Assembly (NCBI RefSeq): GCF_014705705.1
Contig: NZ_JACXLD010000002.1
Coordinates: 372,001-436,000 of the forward strand
DNA: 64,000 nt
Source: Spongiibacter pelagi
Lineage (GTDB): Bacteria; Pseudomonadota; Gammaproteobacteria; Pseudomonadales; Spongiibacteraceae
Direction: 5' to 3'
Position numbers and translations under genes: made by a program. How positions within the stretch are numbered: position 1 is the stretch's first letter; each line of letters begins with the position of its first letter. Shown here one piece after another: positions 32,375 to 41,603 of the stretch. The notes below the pieces were generated by a model. The model saw only the letters and a list, made by a program, of their open reading frames with translations. It ran no database searches and was not told where the DNA came from.

Positions 32375-33862
32375 ATGCCGGAGCAGATTCTGAGTTATGC
32401 CTTTGCCCGCAATAACCGGGTATTGGTAGAGGCGGAGCAGAACGGCGCGCTGTCTGTGCTGTGTTGTACGGCTACGCCGCCGGCGGCCTTGGCCGAGGTG
32501 CAGCGGGTTTTGTCTTCCGATTTTCAGTTGTTACTGAGTGACGAAGAGGCGCTGCTGGAAAAAATCAATGCCACCTTCCAGCGTCAGCAGGGCGATGCCA
32601 TGTCGGCCATGGGTGATATTTCCAGCGAAGTGGATCTGGATCGCTTGGCCGAGGAAATTCCCGAGTCGCAGGATTTGCTAGACGCGCAGGATGATGCGCC
32701 CGTTATTCGCTTGATCAACGCTCTGTTTGGCGAAGCCCTGAAGCGCGATGCTTCAGATATCCACATTGAGACCTACGAAAAAACCATGTCGGTTCGCTTG
32801 CGGGTCGATGGTATTTTGCAAGAAGTGCTCACCCCCAATCGTCGCCTAGCACCCTTATTAGTCTCGCGTATAAAAGTTATGTCCAAGCTGGATATTGCCG
32901 AAAAGCGGGTGCCGCAAGACGGCCGCGTATCACTGCGCATCGCTGGTCGCTCGGTGGATGTGCGGGTGTCTACCATTCCGAGTAATTACGGCGAGCGGGT
33001 GGTAATGCGTCTGCTGGACAAGCAGGCGGCGCGTATTGATCTAAAACATCTGGGAATGCCCAAACGGACATTGACGCAGTTGGTCGATCTGCTGCATCAA
33101 CCCAATGGCATTATTCTGGTTACCGGCCCAACGGGCTCGGGTAAAACCACCACGCTCTACGCTGGCTTAATGGAACTCAACGATCGCCGCCGCAATATTC
33201 TGACCGTGGAAGATCCGGTGGAATACGATATTGAAGGCATTGGCCAAACTCAGGTGCACGCCAAAGTCGGAATGACCTTTGCCCGTGGCTTGCGTGCGAT
33301 TCTTCGCCAAGACCCGGATGTGGTCATGGTGGGGGAAATCCGCGATCAGGAAACCGCCGAAATTGCGGTGCAGGCCTCTTTGACCGGCCACCTTGTGTTG
33401 TCGACCTTGCACACCAATACCGCCGTGGGCGCGATTACCCGTTTGGTGGATATTGGCGTTGAACCTTATTTGATCGCCTCTAGCCTCAAAGGGGTACTGG
33501 CGCAGCGCTTGGTGCGCCGCCTGTGTGAAGACTGCCGGCAAGCCATAACCTTGGACGAAACCGAAGCGCGTCTGCTCGGTGATGCTTCCCTCAAAGGTAA
33601 AACAGCCTACAACGCCTGTGGTTGTGAGGCTTGTCAAAATACCGGTTATCGCGGTCGGCAGGGGGTTTACGAACTGCTGGTTATCGACCGCGAATTGTCA
33701 GAGCTGATTCACAACCGCGCCGGTGAGCAGGAAATTCTGCGTTATGCCGCCTGCAATATGACTACGCTAATGTCTGAAGGTCGTCGTCTAGTGTTGGAAG
33801 GGCAGACCAGTCTGGATGAATTGCTGCGCAGCGTTCGAGAGGGCGGTGATGCCGGCCTTTGA
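32375..33862 (+). CDS. gspE: type II secretion ATPase GspE
   Basis: A 495-aa cytoplasmic hexameric ATPase powering pseudopilus assembly. It shows Walker A GPTGSGKTTTLYAG (about 249-262), the Asp box, Walker B ILRQDPDVVMVGEIRDQETAE, and the His box. The tetracysteine zinc element is CEDC near residue 386 and CGCEACQNTGYRGR near 415. The N-terminal domain, which binds GspL, is short. It starts 3 bases after the gspD stop and overlaps gspF by 14 bases. Confidence 0.96.
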   Translation: MPEQILSYAFARNNRVLVEAEQNGALSVLCCTATPPAALAEVQRVLSSDFQLLLSDEEALLEKINATFQRQQGDAMSAMGDISSEVDLDRLAEEIPESQDLLDAQDDAPVIRLINALFGEALKRDASDIHIETYEKTMSVRLRVDGILQEVLTPNRRLAPLLVSRIKVMSKLDIAEKRVPQDGRVSLRIAGRSVDVRVSTIPSNYGERVVMRLLDKQAARIDLKHLGMPKRTLTQLVDLLHQPNGIILVTGPTGSGKTTTLYAGLMELNDRRRNILTVEDPVEYDIEGIGQTQVHAKVGMTFARGLRAILRQDPDVVMVGEIRDQETAEIAVQASLTGHLVLSTLHTNTAVGAITRLVDIGVEPYLIASSLKGVLAQRLVRRLCEDCRQAITLDETEARLLGDASLKGKTAYNACGCEACQNTGYRGRQGVYELLVIDRELSELIHNRAGEQEILRYAACNMTTLMSEGRRLVLEGQTSLDELLRSVREGGDAGL

Positions 33863-35063
33863 GTACCGTGCGCTCGATGCCCGTGGTGGAAATAAAAAAG
33901 GGCTGATTGAGGCGGATTCTGCCCGGCAAGCCCGACAGAAGCTGCGTGAACAGCAACTTTTCCCACTGGATATCAAAGAGACCCGTGAAAAACAGCGCGG
34001 CAGTCGCAAGGGTTTTGGCGGTGCGCGTATTGGTATTGCCGATCTGGCTCTGTTTGTTCGGCATCTTTCCACGCTGATTCAATCGGGTATTCCTGTTGAG
34101 GAGTCGCTGGCGGCAACCGCCAAACACACCCGTAAAGCCAGCTTGAAAAAAATCGTTCTCGATCTGCGCTCGCGGGTTTTGGAAGGGCATTCACTGGCGG
34201 ATGGCCTCAATGATCACCCGCAGGTATTTAATACCGTGTTTCGGGCGCTGGTCAGCTCGGGTGAAAAATCCGGTGACTTAGCGCTGGTACTGAACCAGTT
34301 AGCGGATTACACCGAAGACAGTCAGAAGCTGCGCGGTGTCATTATGCAGGCGGCGCTGTATCCCATCGTACTGACCTTTGTGGCAGTGGGCGTTATCGCC
34401 GCACTGATGACATTTGTGGTGCCCAAAGTCACCGCCCAGTTTGCTCACTACGATCAGGCGCTGCCAACCTTGACCCAGATTCTGATCTCGATCAGTGATG
34501 GTTTGGCCAATTACTGGTACGTGATGCTTGGCCTGATTGTGGCGTTATTTGTGTTTGCCCGATGGTGGATGCGCGACGATCAGCGCCGACTATGGACCCA
34601 TGCGAAAATCCTCAAACTGCCGGTGTGGGGAGATTTAATGCTGGAGTTGGACGCCTCGCGGATGTTGCGCACCTTGGCAATTTTGCTGTCTTCCGGCGTG
34701 CCTTTTTTGGAAACGCTAAAAGTGGCGGGAGATACCCTGAGTAATCTGCATCTAAAGCAAAGCATGGACCGGGTGCGGGATCAGGTTCGTGAAGGGAAAA
34801 GTTTCAGCCGCTGCTTGCAGGATGAAGCCGTATTGCCGCCAATGGCGATTTATATGATTTCCAGTGGTGAATCCAGTGGCGAGCTGGAAACCATGGTGCA
34901 GCGTGCGGCGAGCAATCTGGAGCGCGAGCTGCAAGCGCGTGTGCAAATGTTTGTCAGCCTCTTTGAACCCCTGTTGATTGTGGTTCTGGGCGGCGTGGTG
35001 CTGTCTATCGTGTTGGCGATTATGCTGCCGATTCTGCAGCTCAATAATCTGACACAGTTCTAA
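33849..35063 (+). CDS. gspF: type II secretion platform protein GspF
   Basis: 404 aa, inner-membrane platform protein with two homologous T2SF domains (about 70-190 and 270-390) and three membrane helices (PIVLTFVAVGVIAALMTF, WYVMLGLIVALFVFARWW, and the C-terminal LLIVVLGGVVLSIVLAIML). The N-terminus MPAFEYRALDARGG is conserved in the family, which fixes the ATG at 33849. It lies inside the end of gspE, with AGAGGG just before. The protein contacts GspE and GspL. Confidence 0.95.
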   Translation: MPAFEYRALDARGGNKKGLIEADSARQARQKLREQQLFPLDIKETREKQRGSRKGFGGARIGIADLALFVRHLSTLIQSGIPVEESLAATAKHTRKASLKKIVLDLRSRVLEGHSLADGLNDHPQVFNTVFRALVSSGEKSGDLALVLNQLADYTEDSQKLRGVIMQAALYPIVLTFVAVGVIAALMTFVVPKVTAQFAHYDQALPTLTQILISISDGLANYWYVMLGLIVALFVFARWWMRDDQRRLWTHAKILKLPVWGDLMLELDASRMLRTLAILLSSGVPFLETLKVAGDTLSNLHLKQSMDRVRDQVREGKSFSRCLQDEAVLPPMAIYMISSGESSGELETMVQRAASNLERELQARVQMFVSLFEPLLIVVLGGVVLSIVLAIMLPILQLNNLTQF

Positions 35064-35081
35064 TAAATTTAGGAGCAAGTG

Positions 35082-35522
35082 ATGAGCAAATCGAATAACT
35101 GGAGACAACAGCGCGGGTTTACCCTGTTGGAAATCATGGTGGTTATCGTGATTTTGGGTCTGCTGGTCGCGGTTGTTGCCCCCAATGTTTTACAAAACCA
35201 AGACAAGGCCATGGTTGAAAAAGCCCGCGCCGATATCTCTGTTTTGGAGCAAGCGCTGGATATGTATAAGTTGGATAACCACGTTTATCCCACCACCGAT
35301 CAAGGTCTGCAGGCCTTGGTAAAAGAGCCCACCTTGTCACCCAAGCCAAAAAACTATCGCAGCGATGGTTATATCAAACGCCTGCCTGACGACCCTTGGG
35401 GCAATGCCTACCTCTATATTCAACCCGGTGAGCACGGCCCTTATGACCTCTATTCCACTGGCGCCGATGGCGAAGAGGGCGGCGAGGGTTTAGCCGGTGA
35501 TATTGTTAACTGGCAGGAATAA
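35082..35522 (+). CDS. gspG: type II secretion major pseudopilin GspG
   Basis: 146 aa. The prepilin peptidase site RG/FTLLEIMVVIVILGLL near residue 11 leaves the methylated Phe and Glu+5 of the mature protein. The calcium-binding C-terminal part PDDPWGNAYLYIQPGEHGPY and DLYSTGADGEEGG is typical of GspG. AGGAG at 35071-35075 lies 6 bases before the ATG at 35082; the overlapping GTG at 35079 is too close. It is the main subunit of the periplasmic pseudopilus. Confidence 0.96.
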   Translation: MSKSNNWRQQRGFTLLEIMVVIVILGLLVAVVAPNVLQNQDKAMVEKARADISVLEQALDMYKLDNHVYPTTDQGLQALVKEPTLSPKPKNYRSDGYIKRLPDDPWGNAYLYIQPGEHGPYDLYSTGADGEEGGEGLAGDIVNWQE

Positions 35523-36021
35523 TTCACGCCACCAGCGGGGTTTTTCCCTGCTGGAATTGATGGTGGTGGTTTTCATCATCGGCCTGCTTAGCACCGCCGT
35601 TGTGTTAGCTATTCCCTCACGCAGTGGCGAACAGCTCTTGGTGCAGGAGCGCTATAAATTATTGGGTGCTTTGCGCACCGCTCGAGCAGAAGCGGTGTTT
35701 AGTGGGCACAGTCTCGGTTTGCTCTGGCAGAGTAATCAGGGTCGGTTTCTCATTCTGAGTCGCAGTGGTTGGGCGCCTATCACCGCTGGCGTACTTGCTA
35801 AAACCATCGAACTAGATGCCTCGGTTAACTCGGAAATTACCTTGTCAGGACAGTTAATAGAAACGCAATCAAGCGGCCAAAATAAGATTTTGACCCCTCA
35901 GCTGGTGTTTCTTGGTGATGGTCAGGTTTCCGCTTTTGAATGGCGTCTGTCTACAGCGGGTGCGAATTCTGTCGAGTTTGATCAACGCTTGAGACTGATT
36001 GATGACGAGGAGGCGCGCTGA
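35497..36021 (+). CDS. gspH: type II secretion minor pseudopilin GspH
   Basis: 174 aa with a prepilin leader ending RG/FSLLELMVVVFIIGLL. The remainder is the variable GspH beta-domain (SGHSLGLLWQSNQGRFLIL, LVFLGDGQVSAFEW). Start: no ATG is available near the leader; GTG at 35497 has GAGGG at 35484-35488 eight bases upstream and overlaps gspG by 26 bases. TTG 35503 is an alternative. Confidence 0.92.
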   Translation: MILLTGRNNSRHQRGFSLLELMVVVFIIGLLSTAVVLAIPSRSGEQLLVQERYKLLGALRTARAEAVFSGHSLGLLWQSNQGRFLILSRSGWAPITAGVLAKTIELDASVNSEITLSGQLIETQSSGQNKILTPQLVFLGDGQVSAFEWRLSTAGANSVEFDQRLRLIDDEEAR

Positions 36022-36393
36022 ATGTTTTCTCGTTCTGCTCGCCTGTCGAGTCAACAAGGTTTCACACTTTTGGAAGTGATGGTGGCACTGATGATTTTTG
36101 CTACCGCTGCCGTTGCGCTCACCAAAAGCCTGAGTGAAAGCGCTTACAGCACCTCGGCGCTTGAAGAGCGTCAGTTTGCAGATTTAGTCGCCAGCAATTT
36201 ATTGGTGGATATACTTCGCGAAGGCTACGGAAATCGCAGCAGTGGCGAAGCCAGCATGGCCGGTTATAACTTTACCTGGTCGCGCCAAATCAGTGATACC
36301 CCACACCCAAATATCCAACGCGTGGATTTATTGGTCCAGCTCGCTGAAAACGGCGATCGGCTGGCCAGTCGAACGGCTTATCTGGAACGCTAA
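36022..36393 (+). CDS. gspI: type II secretion minor pseudopilin GspI
   Basis: 123 aa. The leader ends QG/FTLLEVMVALMIFATAAVALTKS. Size and the ELQ-like middle section (ALEERQFADLVASNLLVDIL) fit GspI, which forms the tip complex with GspJ and GspK. The ATG follows the gspH stop directly, with GACGAGGAGG upstream. Confidence 0.93.
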   Translation: MFSRSARLSSQQGFTLLEVMVALMIFATAAVALTKSLSESAYSTSALEERQFADLVASNLLVDILREGYGNRSSGEASMAGYNFTWSRQISDTPHPNIQRVDLLVQLAENGDRLASRTAYLER

Positions 36394-36396
36394 GCC

Positions 36397-37026
36397 ATGA
36401 GTGAGGGCTATTTCAAAATACGCCGACTCCAGCGGGGTTTTACCTTGGTGGAGCTGCTTATCGCGGTTGCGATAATGGCCTTATTAGGTAGTCTGGCCGG
36501 CTTTATGCTGAACAGCTCCTTAAACAATAAGGAAAGGATAGAGCTGCACCAACAGCGTTTGGAAGAACTGGCGTTGGCCTTGCAAATTATCCGCCGAGAT
36601 TTTGAGCAACTCACGCCGCGCATTCCCCGTGACCAACAGGGCGATCCGTTTAGAGCGCGCATTCGTGCAGAGCAAATTGGCGAGCACAGCGAGGTGGAAT
36701 TTGTTCACGGTGGACGGCGCATATTGCCGGGGCAAATCTTACAAAGTGATTTGGAACGGGTGCGCTATCAGTGGGAAGACGGCAGCCTCGTTCGCTATAG
36801 CGCCGCCGTTGCCGATCCAACGACTAATACCGAGTGGCAGCGGCAGCTGATGCTCGATGATGTCAGTCGCTTTGTGGTGGAGTTTTATTACGAGAAGCGC
36901 TGGACCAGTTTTTGGCCGCCCAACACACAAATTAGCGCGACCCAGCCCGACGGCGTTCGAGTGGTCATGGATGTGGCTCAGTGGCCTGATATCACCATGA
37001 ATATTTTGCTACCGGAGATTGAGTAA
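36397..37026 (+). CDS. gspJ: type II secretion minor pseudopilin GspJ
   Basis: 209 aa. The leader ends RG/FTLVELLIAVAIMALLGSLAG. Features of GspJ are the LQIIRRDFEQLTPRIPRD segment and the C-terminal VVMDVAQWPDITMNILLPE. It follows gspI by 3 bases and its last base is the first of gspK. It forms part of the pseudopilus tip. Confidence 0.94.
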   Translation: MSEGYFKIRRLQRGFTLVELLIAVAIMALLGSLAGFMLNSSLNNKERIELHQQRLEELALALQIIRRDFEQLTPRIPRDQQGDPFRARIRAEQIGEHSEVEFVHGGRRILPGQILQSDLERVRYQWEDGSLVRYSAAVADPTTNTEWQRQLMLDDVSRFVVEFYYEKRWTSFWPPNTQISATQPDGVRVVMDVAQWPDITMNILLPEIE

Positions 37027-38042
37027 TGTTCCGGCCGCGTAAGCAAAGCCGCTCTTCTCAAATCGTGACCAATCAGAGCGGTGCGGCTCTAATCATGGTG
37101 CTGTTATTAGTTGCGGTGATGCTGATTTTGTCTGTGTCGCTGGTTGATGGGGTGCGCTATAACAGTCAGCGTTTGCTTAACCAGCGATTTATGGAGCAGA
37201 GTTTTTGGTATGCCCTGGGCGGCGAAACCTTAGCCAAATATGCGTTAGAAGATATCGCCGACGAAGAGACGGTGAACTTGGGGCAAGATTGGGCGCGCGA
37301 GGATATTTTGTTTCCCATTGATGGCGGTTCAATCGCCGGGCGGTTTGTCGATCAGCAAGCCTGTTTTAACCTCAATAATTTGTATCCACCTAATACTGAA
37401 GATGGTGAAGAGGAAGATCCTGATCGGGCGCCGTTACGTTTGTTTCGAAATCTGTTTACCAATTTGGAGCTGTCGCAGCAGCGTGCAGATTTTATCGCGG
37501 GTCGGGTGGCAGACTGGATCGACGAAGACTTCTCGCCAGAAGGGGTATACGGGGCGGAGGATTTGAATTACAACCGCGGCGACTATCCCTTTATGCCGCC
37601 GAATGCGCTGCTCACTTCGCTGAGCGAATTGACCTTGTTTGCAGAGTTTGAAGAAGGTGAGCAGGGCAAGTTGTGGCCTAACTTTTGTGTGTTGCCCCAA
37701 GTGGATACCACACTCAATATCAACACACTCAAAGTGGAGCAAGCCGCTCTACTTGCGGCGGCGCTGGATAATTTGATCACCGTTGATCAAGCCAGAATGA
37801 TGCTTGAAAGTCGGCCCGCTCAAGGTTGGCCCGATGTGGAGAGCTTTGTCGCGTCGTTGGGATTAAGTGAGGAGACACCCTTGAGCGCAGAAATGCAGAA
37901 CGCTTTGGGTGTAAAATCGAATTATTTTATGGGCTTGGCGGATGTGTTTTACCAGCAGCGCCAATTAAAAGTCTACAGTCGCTTTGTGATTAAAGGCACT
38001 AAAGTCTATGCCTACTCGCGTGAATACGGAGACGTTTTTTGA
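37026..38042 (+). CDS. gspK: type II secretion minor pseudopilin GspK
   Basis: 338 aa, the large tip pseudopilin. The hydrophobic segment GAALIMVLLLVAVMLILSVS follows a longer, more basic leader than in the other pseudopilins and lacks the Glu+5, as is normal for GspK. The alpha-domain insertion includes CFNLNNLYPPNTED, LINTLSI-like NINTLKVEQAALLAAALDN and RPAQGWPDVESFV. It overlaps gspL by 4 bases. Confidence 0.95.
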   Translation: MFRPRKQSRSSQIVTNQSGAALIMVLLLVAVMLILSVSLVDGVRYNSQRLLNQRFMEQSFWYALGGETLAKYALEDIADEETVNLGQDWAREDILFPIDGGSIAGRFVDQQACFNLNNLYPPNTEDGEEEDPDRAPLRLFRNLFTNLELSQQRADFIAGRVADWIDEDFSPEGVYGAEDLNYNRGDYPFMPPNALLTSLSELTLFAEFEEGEQGKLWPNFCVLPQVDTTLNINTLKVEQAALLAAALDNLITVDQARMMLESRPAQGWPDVESFVASLGLSEETPLSAEMQNALGVKSNYFMGLADVFYQQRQLKVYSRFVIKGTKVYAYSREYGDVF

Positions 38043-39247
38043 GTAATCAATTGTTTCTCGAACTGCCTGCCCGCTTGGAAGGTGGCGAGCCCGAAACGCT
38101 GAACTGGCTGGTTTGGGATGTCGAGACCTCTCAGGTGCGCGATCGCGGCTGCGTGAGTGTTGAGCAGTTGTCGGCTCTGGCCGATCAATTCTCCGCTTTG
38201 CCTTGTTACGCCTTAGTCCCCGGTGAGCTGGTTAGCCGTCATCAAATTGTGCTGCCAAAAGGTGGCCGAGTGGGTTTGTCGGCCTTGCCGTTTCAACTCG
38301 AAGAAAGACTCTGCTCCGATCTGTCCGGCGTGCATTTTGCTCACAGTGTGATTAAGCCAAATCAATCCACAGATGTACTGGTTGTGGAGCGTGAATTGAT
38401 GGCTGCTTGGCATCAGCTATTGCTTAACAGCGGCTTGAAAGTGAAAGCGCTTTATCCAGATTACGGCGCTATTGCCGAAAATATTGTGGTACTTGACCAG
38501 CACCGCGCGATTTCTCACAGCGTTTCTGCCGCGGCAGCAATGCAAGCAAAAAACTTTCCAGTGTGGGCTAAGTTGGCCGGTGGTGTGGAAGAGATGTCTG
38601 CCTATACCTGTTGTGAGGCAAGTGCCGAGGTGGTGTTAAAAGAAAACCTACCGTCACAGAATGTGTTTTCCGTTGCCCAACGCCTCGATGCCATTGCCGC
38701 CAATTTCTCACCTTGGCTGCCTAATCTATTGAGTGCCGAGTTTGCCTTGCGCGATGAGCAGTCGGCTTTGGTCAAAGCCCTGCGTTGGCCCGTTATTTTG
38801 TTATTGGCGCTACTGTTTGGTCATTGGCTGAATCTCGGTTTGGCCATTGCTGCGCAAAATAAAGAAATTACGCAACTTGAGAGCGCCATTGATCAGGTTT
38901 ATCTCGATACCTTCCCCGGTGCGCGAGTGGTGAATGCTCGCAGTCAGATGCGCAGTAAATTGAACGCCTTGGAGCAGGGCGGAAGTGATTCCAGCTTTCT
39001 TCCTTGGCTGGAAACCATTGCCCTGGCATCCGGTGGCGGTCAGTCAATACGGTTTAGTCAATTAAACTTTGCAGCAACACCGGGAGAAATCCGCTTGTCG
39101 CTGTCTGCGCCGAGTTATGAGGCCGTTGATACTTGGGTCGCTAAGTTGCAGGCCAAAGGGCTCACCGTTGAGCGTGGCGCTTTTGCTGCAGAGGCGGGCG
39201 GCAGTAACCGCGTTAGTGGTCAAATCAGTGTGAAGGGAGGCCGCTAA
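38039..39247 (+). CDS. gspL: type II secretion protein GspL
   Basis: 402 aa. A cytoplasmic actin-like domain (residues 1-240, binding GspE) precedes one membrane helix (WPVILLLALLFGHWLNLGLAI, about 252-272) and a ferredoxin-like periplasmic domain (FSQLNFAATPGEIRLSLSA). It starts with TTG at 38039, overlapping the gspK stop, with GGAG at 38028-38031 seven bases before. The rare start codon may lower its level relative to the pseudopilins. Confidence 0.93.
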   Translation: MSNQLFLELPARLEGGEPETLNWLVWDVETSQVRDRGCVSVEQLSALADQFSALPCYALVPGELVSRHQIVLPKGGRVGLSALPFQLEERLCSDLSGVHFAHSVIKPNQSTDVLVVERELMAAWHQLLLNSGLKVKALYPDYGAIAENIVVLDQHRAISHSVSAAAAMQAKNFPVWAKLAGGVEEMSAYTCCEASAEVVLKENLPSQNVFSVAQRLDAIAANFSPWLPNLLSAEFALRDEQSALVKALRWPVILLLALLFGHWLNLGLAIAAQNKEITQLESAIDQVYLDTFPGARVVNARSQMRSKLNALEQGGSDSSFLPWLETIALASGGGQSIRFSQLNFAATPGEIRLSLSAPSYEAVDTWVAKLQAKGLTVERGAFAAEAGGSNRVSGQISVKGGR

Positions 39248-39723
39248 TGAAATCGATTCAACAATATTTCGCTAGCCGTACTGAGCGCGAGCGCCAGATT
39301 CTTATTCTGGGTACTGTGTTTGGTTTGCCATTATTAATTTGGTTGGCGCTATGGCAGCCCATGTTGCAGGCGCGTGCGAGTGGCGAAGAAAAGCTGCTTC
39401 AACGCCGTCAAACCTATGAATGGATGCAGCAATCTGCGGCCACCATTAAGGCTAACCAAGGTGGCGCTAAAACCGTGGCCAGTGGTTCACCGCAGCAAAA
39501 AATAACCGCCGCTGCGGCGCAACATACCATCACCTTGACCCGAATAGAGCCGATGAGCAACGGCCGTTACACCTTGTGGGTAAGTGCGGCTGACTACAAT
39601 TCGGCGGTGCATTTTGTGGATGCTTTGCTGCGCGCGGGCTTGACGCTAGAGTCGCTTAGTATGAATCAGCTTGATGTGCCGGGAACGGTATCGCTGCGTG
39701 CCAGCTTTGGGGGCGGGCAGTGA
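39247..39723 (+). CDS. gspM: type II secretion protein GspM
   Basis: 158 aa. A short cytoplasmic N-terminus, one membrane helix (ILILGTVFGLPLLIWLALWQPML), then a periplasmic coiled stretch and ferredoxin-like domain (QKITAAAAQHTITLTRIEP, LWVSAADYNSAVHFVDALLR). It partners GspL in the inner-membrane platform. Overlaps gspL by one base and gspN by four. Confidence 0.92.
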   Translation: MKSIQQYFASRTERERQILILGTVFGLPLLIWLALWQPMLQARASGEEKLLQRRQTYEWMQQSAATIKANQGGAKTVASGSPQQKITAAAAQHTITLTRIEPMSNGRYTLWVSAADYNSAVHFVDALLRAGLTLESLSMNQLDVPGTVSLRASFGGGQ

Positions 39724-40442
39724 AACGGGTTTTAGGCATTAGTGCGGCACTGCTGTTTTTTCTGATTTGCGTTATCTGGCGAGCGCCGGCTTGGCTATTA
39801 GTTGATTCGCTTGATTCACATTTGCCGCCTGAGCTGCAATTGGGTAGCGCGAGTGGAAGCCTGTGGCAGGGTGAGTTTAGTACCGTTCAATATCAGGGGA
39901 TTACCCTTGAGCAGGTGAGCTGGCAATTACAGCCGATCAAAGCCTTGCAAGGTTCGCCACTTAAACTGAAAGTTAAGTTTCCCGTACAGCTTGATGCGGA
40001 GCTGGGCTTTAGCCAAGGGCAACTAAAGCTGAATGCTTTAGCCGCCAAGGCCAGCCTGGCTAGTGTGCTGGATCTGGCCGGTGTGCCAAGTATGGGTTTT
40101 GATGGCCGTTTAAGTGCAGAGCTAAGCGGTGTTTTTGGCGAACAGGGCTGTACCGAATTTGATGGCCAGCTGGAGTTATTGCAACTCAGCGGTGATCTTG
40201 CCGGGGTAAGTCAAATTGCGCCACTGCGGGCAGACCTCGTTTGTCAGGGTAGAAATATCAATTTGAAAATTGCCGAAGACAATTCCGCCAAAGTGAGAGG
40301 CAGTGTGAGAGTGCCGCTAGCCGGTGGTAAGCCGACTGGCAGCATTATGGTTTCTCCGCAAGCTAATTCAGAATTGTATCTAAGCCTGCAAGATTTTCTC
40401 GGCCGCCCGCGTAACGGTAAAGATTTTATTATCCGCTTGTAG
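39720..40442 (+). CDS. gspN: type II secretion protein GspN
   Basis: 240 aa. An N-terminal membrane anchor (VLGISAALLFFLICVIWRAPAWLL is in the first 27 residues) is followed by a periplasmic beta-rich domain (SASGSLWQGEFSTVQYQG, LSGVFGEQGCTEFDGQ) typical of GspN. The protein is accessory and not essential in all systems. It begins with GTG at 39720 overlapping the gspM stop. It ends the operon; gspA, gspB, gspO and gspS are absent, so the prepilin peptidase must be encoded elsewhere, probably as pilD. Confidence 0.9.
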   Translation: MKRVLGISAALLFFLICVIWRAPAWLLVDSLDSHLPPELQLGSASGSLWQGEFSTVQYQGITLEQVSWQLQPIKALQGSPLKLKVKFPVQLDAELGFSQGQLKLNALAAKASLASVLDLAGVPSMGFDGRLSAELSGVFGEQGCTEFDGQLELLQLSGDLAGVSQIAPLRADLVCQGRNINLKIAEDNSAKVRGSVRVPLAGGKPTGSIMVSPQANSELYLSLQDFLGRPRNGKDFIIRL

Positions 40443-40454
40443 CAGGCTTATATT

Positions 40455-41594
40455 TTAGTACCCGCAGAGCGTCGCATAGCGATCTCGATGAAATCCCGAG
40501 TTGCCGAAAAGTTGCGTTGCCACCCGCGAGCGTTTTAAGAAAAAGCCGATTTCCAGCTCATCTGTCACCCCAATGCCGCCGTGCATTTGCACGGCTTCAG
40601 AGGTCACTTTTTCAAATACATCGTTCAGCCGTGCTTTTGCCAAACTTGCCAATTGAGGGAGGTCGGGGCGCTTATCATCAATAGCTGACAGAGCATCTAA
40701 AACTACCGATTTTGCCAATTCCAACTCGGTAAACAGAATGGCAGCACGGTGCTGCAGAGCTTGAAAGCTCCCAATTTTCTGGCCAAATTGATCGCGCTCT
40801 TTCAGGTAAGCTACGGTGCGCTCAAAACATTCCAAGGCGCCGCCTAGCATTTCTGCGGCTAGGCAAATACGACTGCGATCTAGTGCAATATTAAGTGCCG
40901 GCCAAATTTGATCCGCTTCACCCAGCAAATCGGCATCGCTTAGCTGCACGTTTTCGAAAATGATTTCGCTGGCTGAGCGGCTGTCTACCCATTGCTTGCT
41001 GTGTTGGGTGATGCCCTTTACTTGGCTATTTACCAAGAAAGCGCTCAGTCCCTCACTGCCGTTGCTATCTTTATTTGTGCGAGCAATAACCACTAATTTA
41101 TCTGCGCTACTGGCGTCCAGTACCACGGATTTACGGCCATTAAGAATATAGCCGTCAGCGGTTTTTTCCGCCTGAGTTTGAATGGCGGTCGGCGCGTGGT
41201 GGTGGCCTTCTTCCAGCGCCAGCGCCAAGGTCAGTTCGCCACTGATTATTGCCGGTAGCAATTCCTGTTTCTGTTGCTCGCTTGCGGCTAGCTGAATCAG
41301 CGAAGCTGAAAGTACCACGGTGCTGAGCAGTGGTGATGCGGCAAGGGTGCGGCCGGTTTGTTCAAAAATCGCGCCTAAACCCAGATAGCCAAAATCGAGC
41401 CCGCCAAATTCTTCGGGGAATACAATACCGCTCCAGCCGAGCTCGCACATGGCTTGCCAATGATCGGGCTTATAACCGTGAGTGTCGCCGGAATCGCGTA
41501 AGGCGCGCAGCTCGCTAACCGGCATGGTGCTGCTTAAAAAATCTTTGGCGGTGTCTTTAAGCAGGCGTTGTTCTTCGTTTAATACCAAAGCCAT
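40455..41594 (-). CDS. acyl-CoA dehydrogenase family protein, subunit-like partner
   Basis: 379 aa, FAD-dependent acyl-CoA dehydrogenase fold: EFGGLDFGYLGLGAIFEQTGR in the N-terminal domain, GRKSVVLDASSADKLVVIAR in the beta domain, and FGQKIGSFQALQHRAA and MHGGIGVTDELEIG in the C-terminal domain. Where isovaleryl-CoA dehydrogenase-type enzymes have a catalytic Glu, this protein has ALDRSR. Its neighbour has HERK there. The pair therefore looks like a heteromer with one catalytic chain, as known for FadE/ChsE steroid side-chain enzymes. It lies 9 bases downstream of that gene. Confidence 0.88.
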   Translation of the reverse strand: MALVLNEEQRLLKDTAKDFLSSTMPVSELRALRDSGDTHGYKPDHWQAMCELGWSGIVFPEEFGGLDFGYLGLGAIFEQTGRTLAASPLLSTVVLSASLIQLAASEQQKQELLPAIISGELTLALALEEGHHHAPTAIQTQAEKTADGYILNGRKSVVLDASSADKLVVIARTNKDSNGSEGLSAFLVNSQVKGITQHSKQWVDSRSASEIIFENVQLSDADLLGEADQIWPALNIALDRSRICLAAEMLGGALECFERTVAYLKERDQFGQKIGSFQALQHRAAILFTELELAKSVVLDALSAIDDKRPDLPQLASLAKARLNDVFEKVTSEAVQMHGGIGVTDELEIGFFLKRSRVATQLFGNSGFHRDRYATLCGY

Positions 41595-41603
41595 ATTGTT
41601 CTC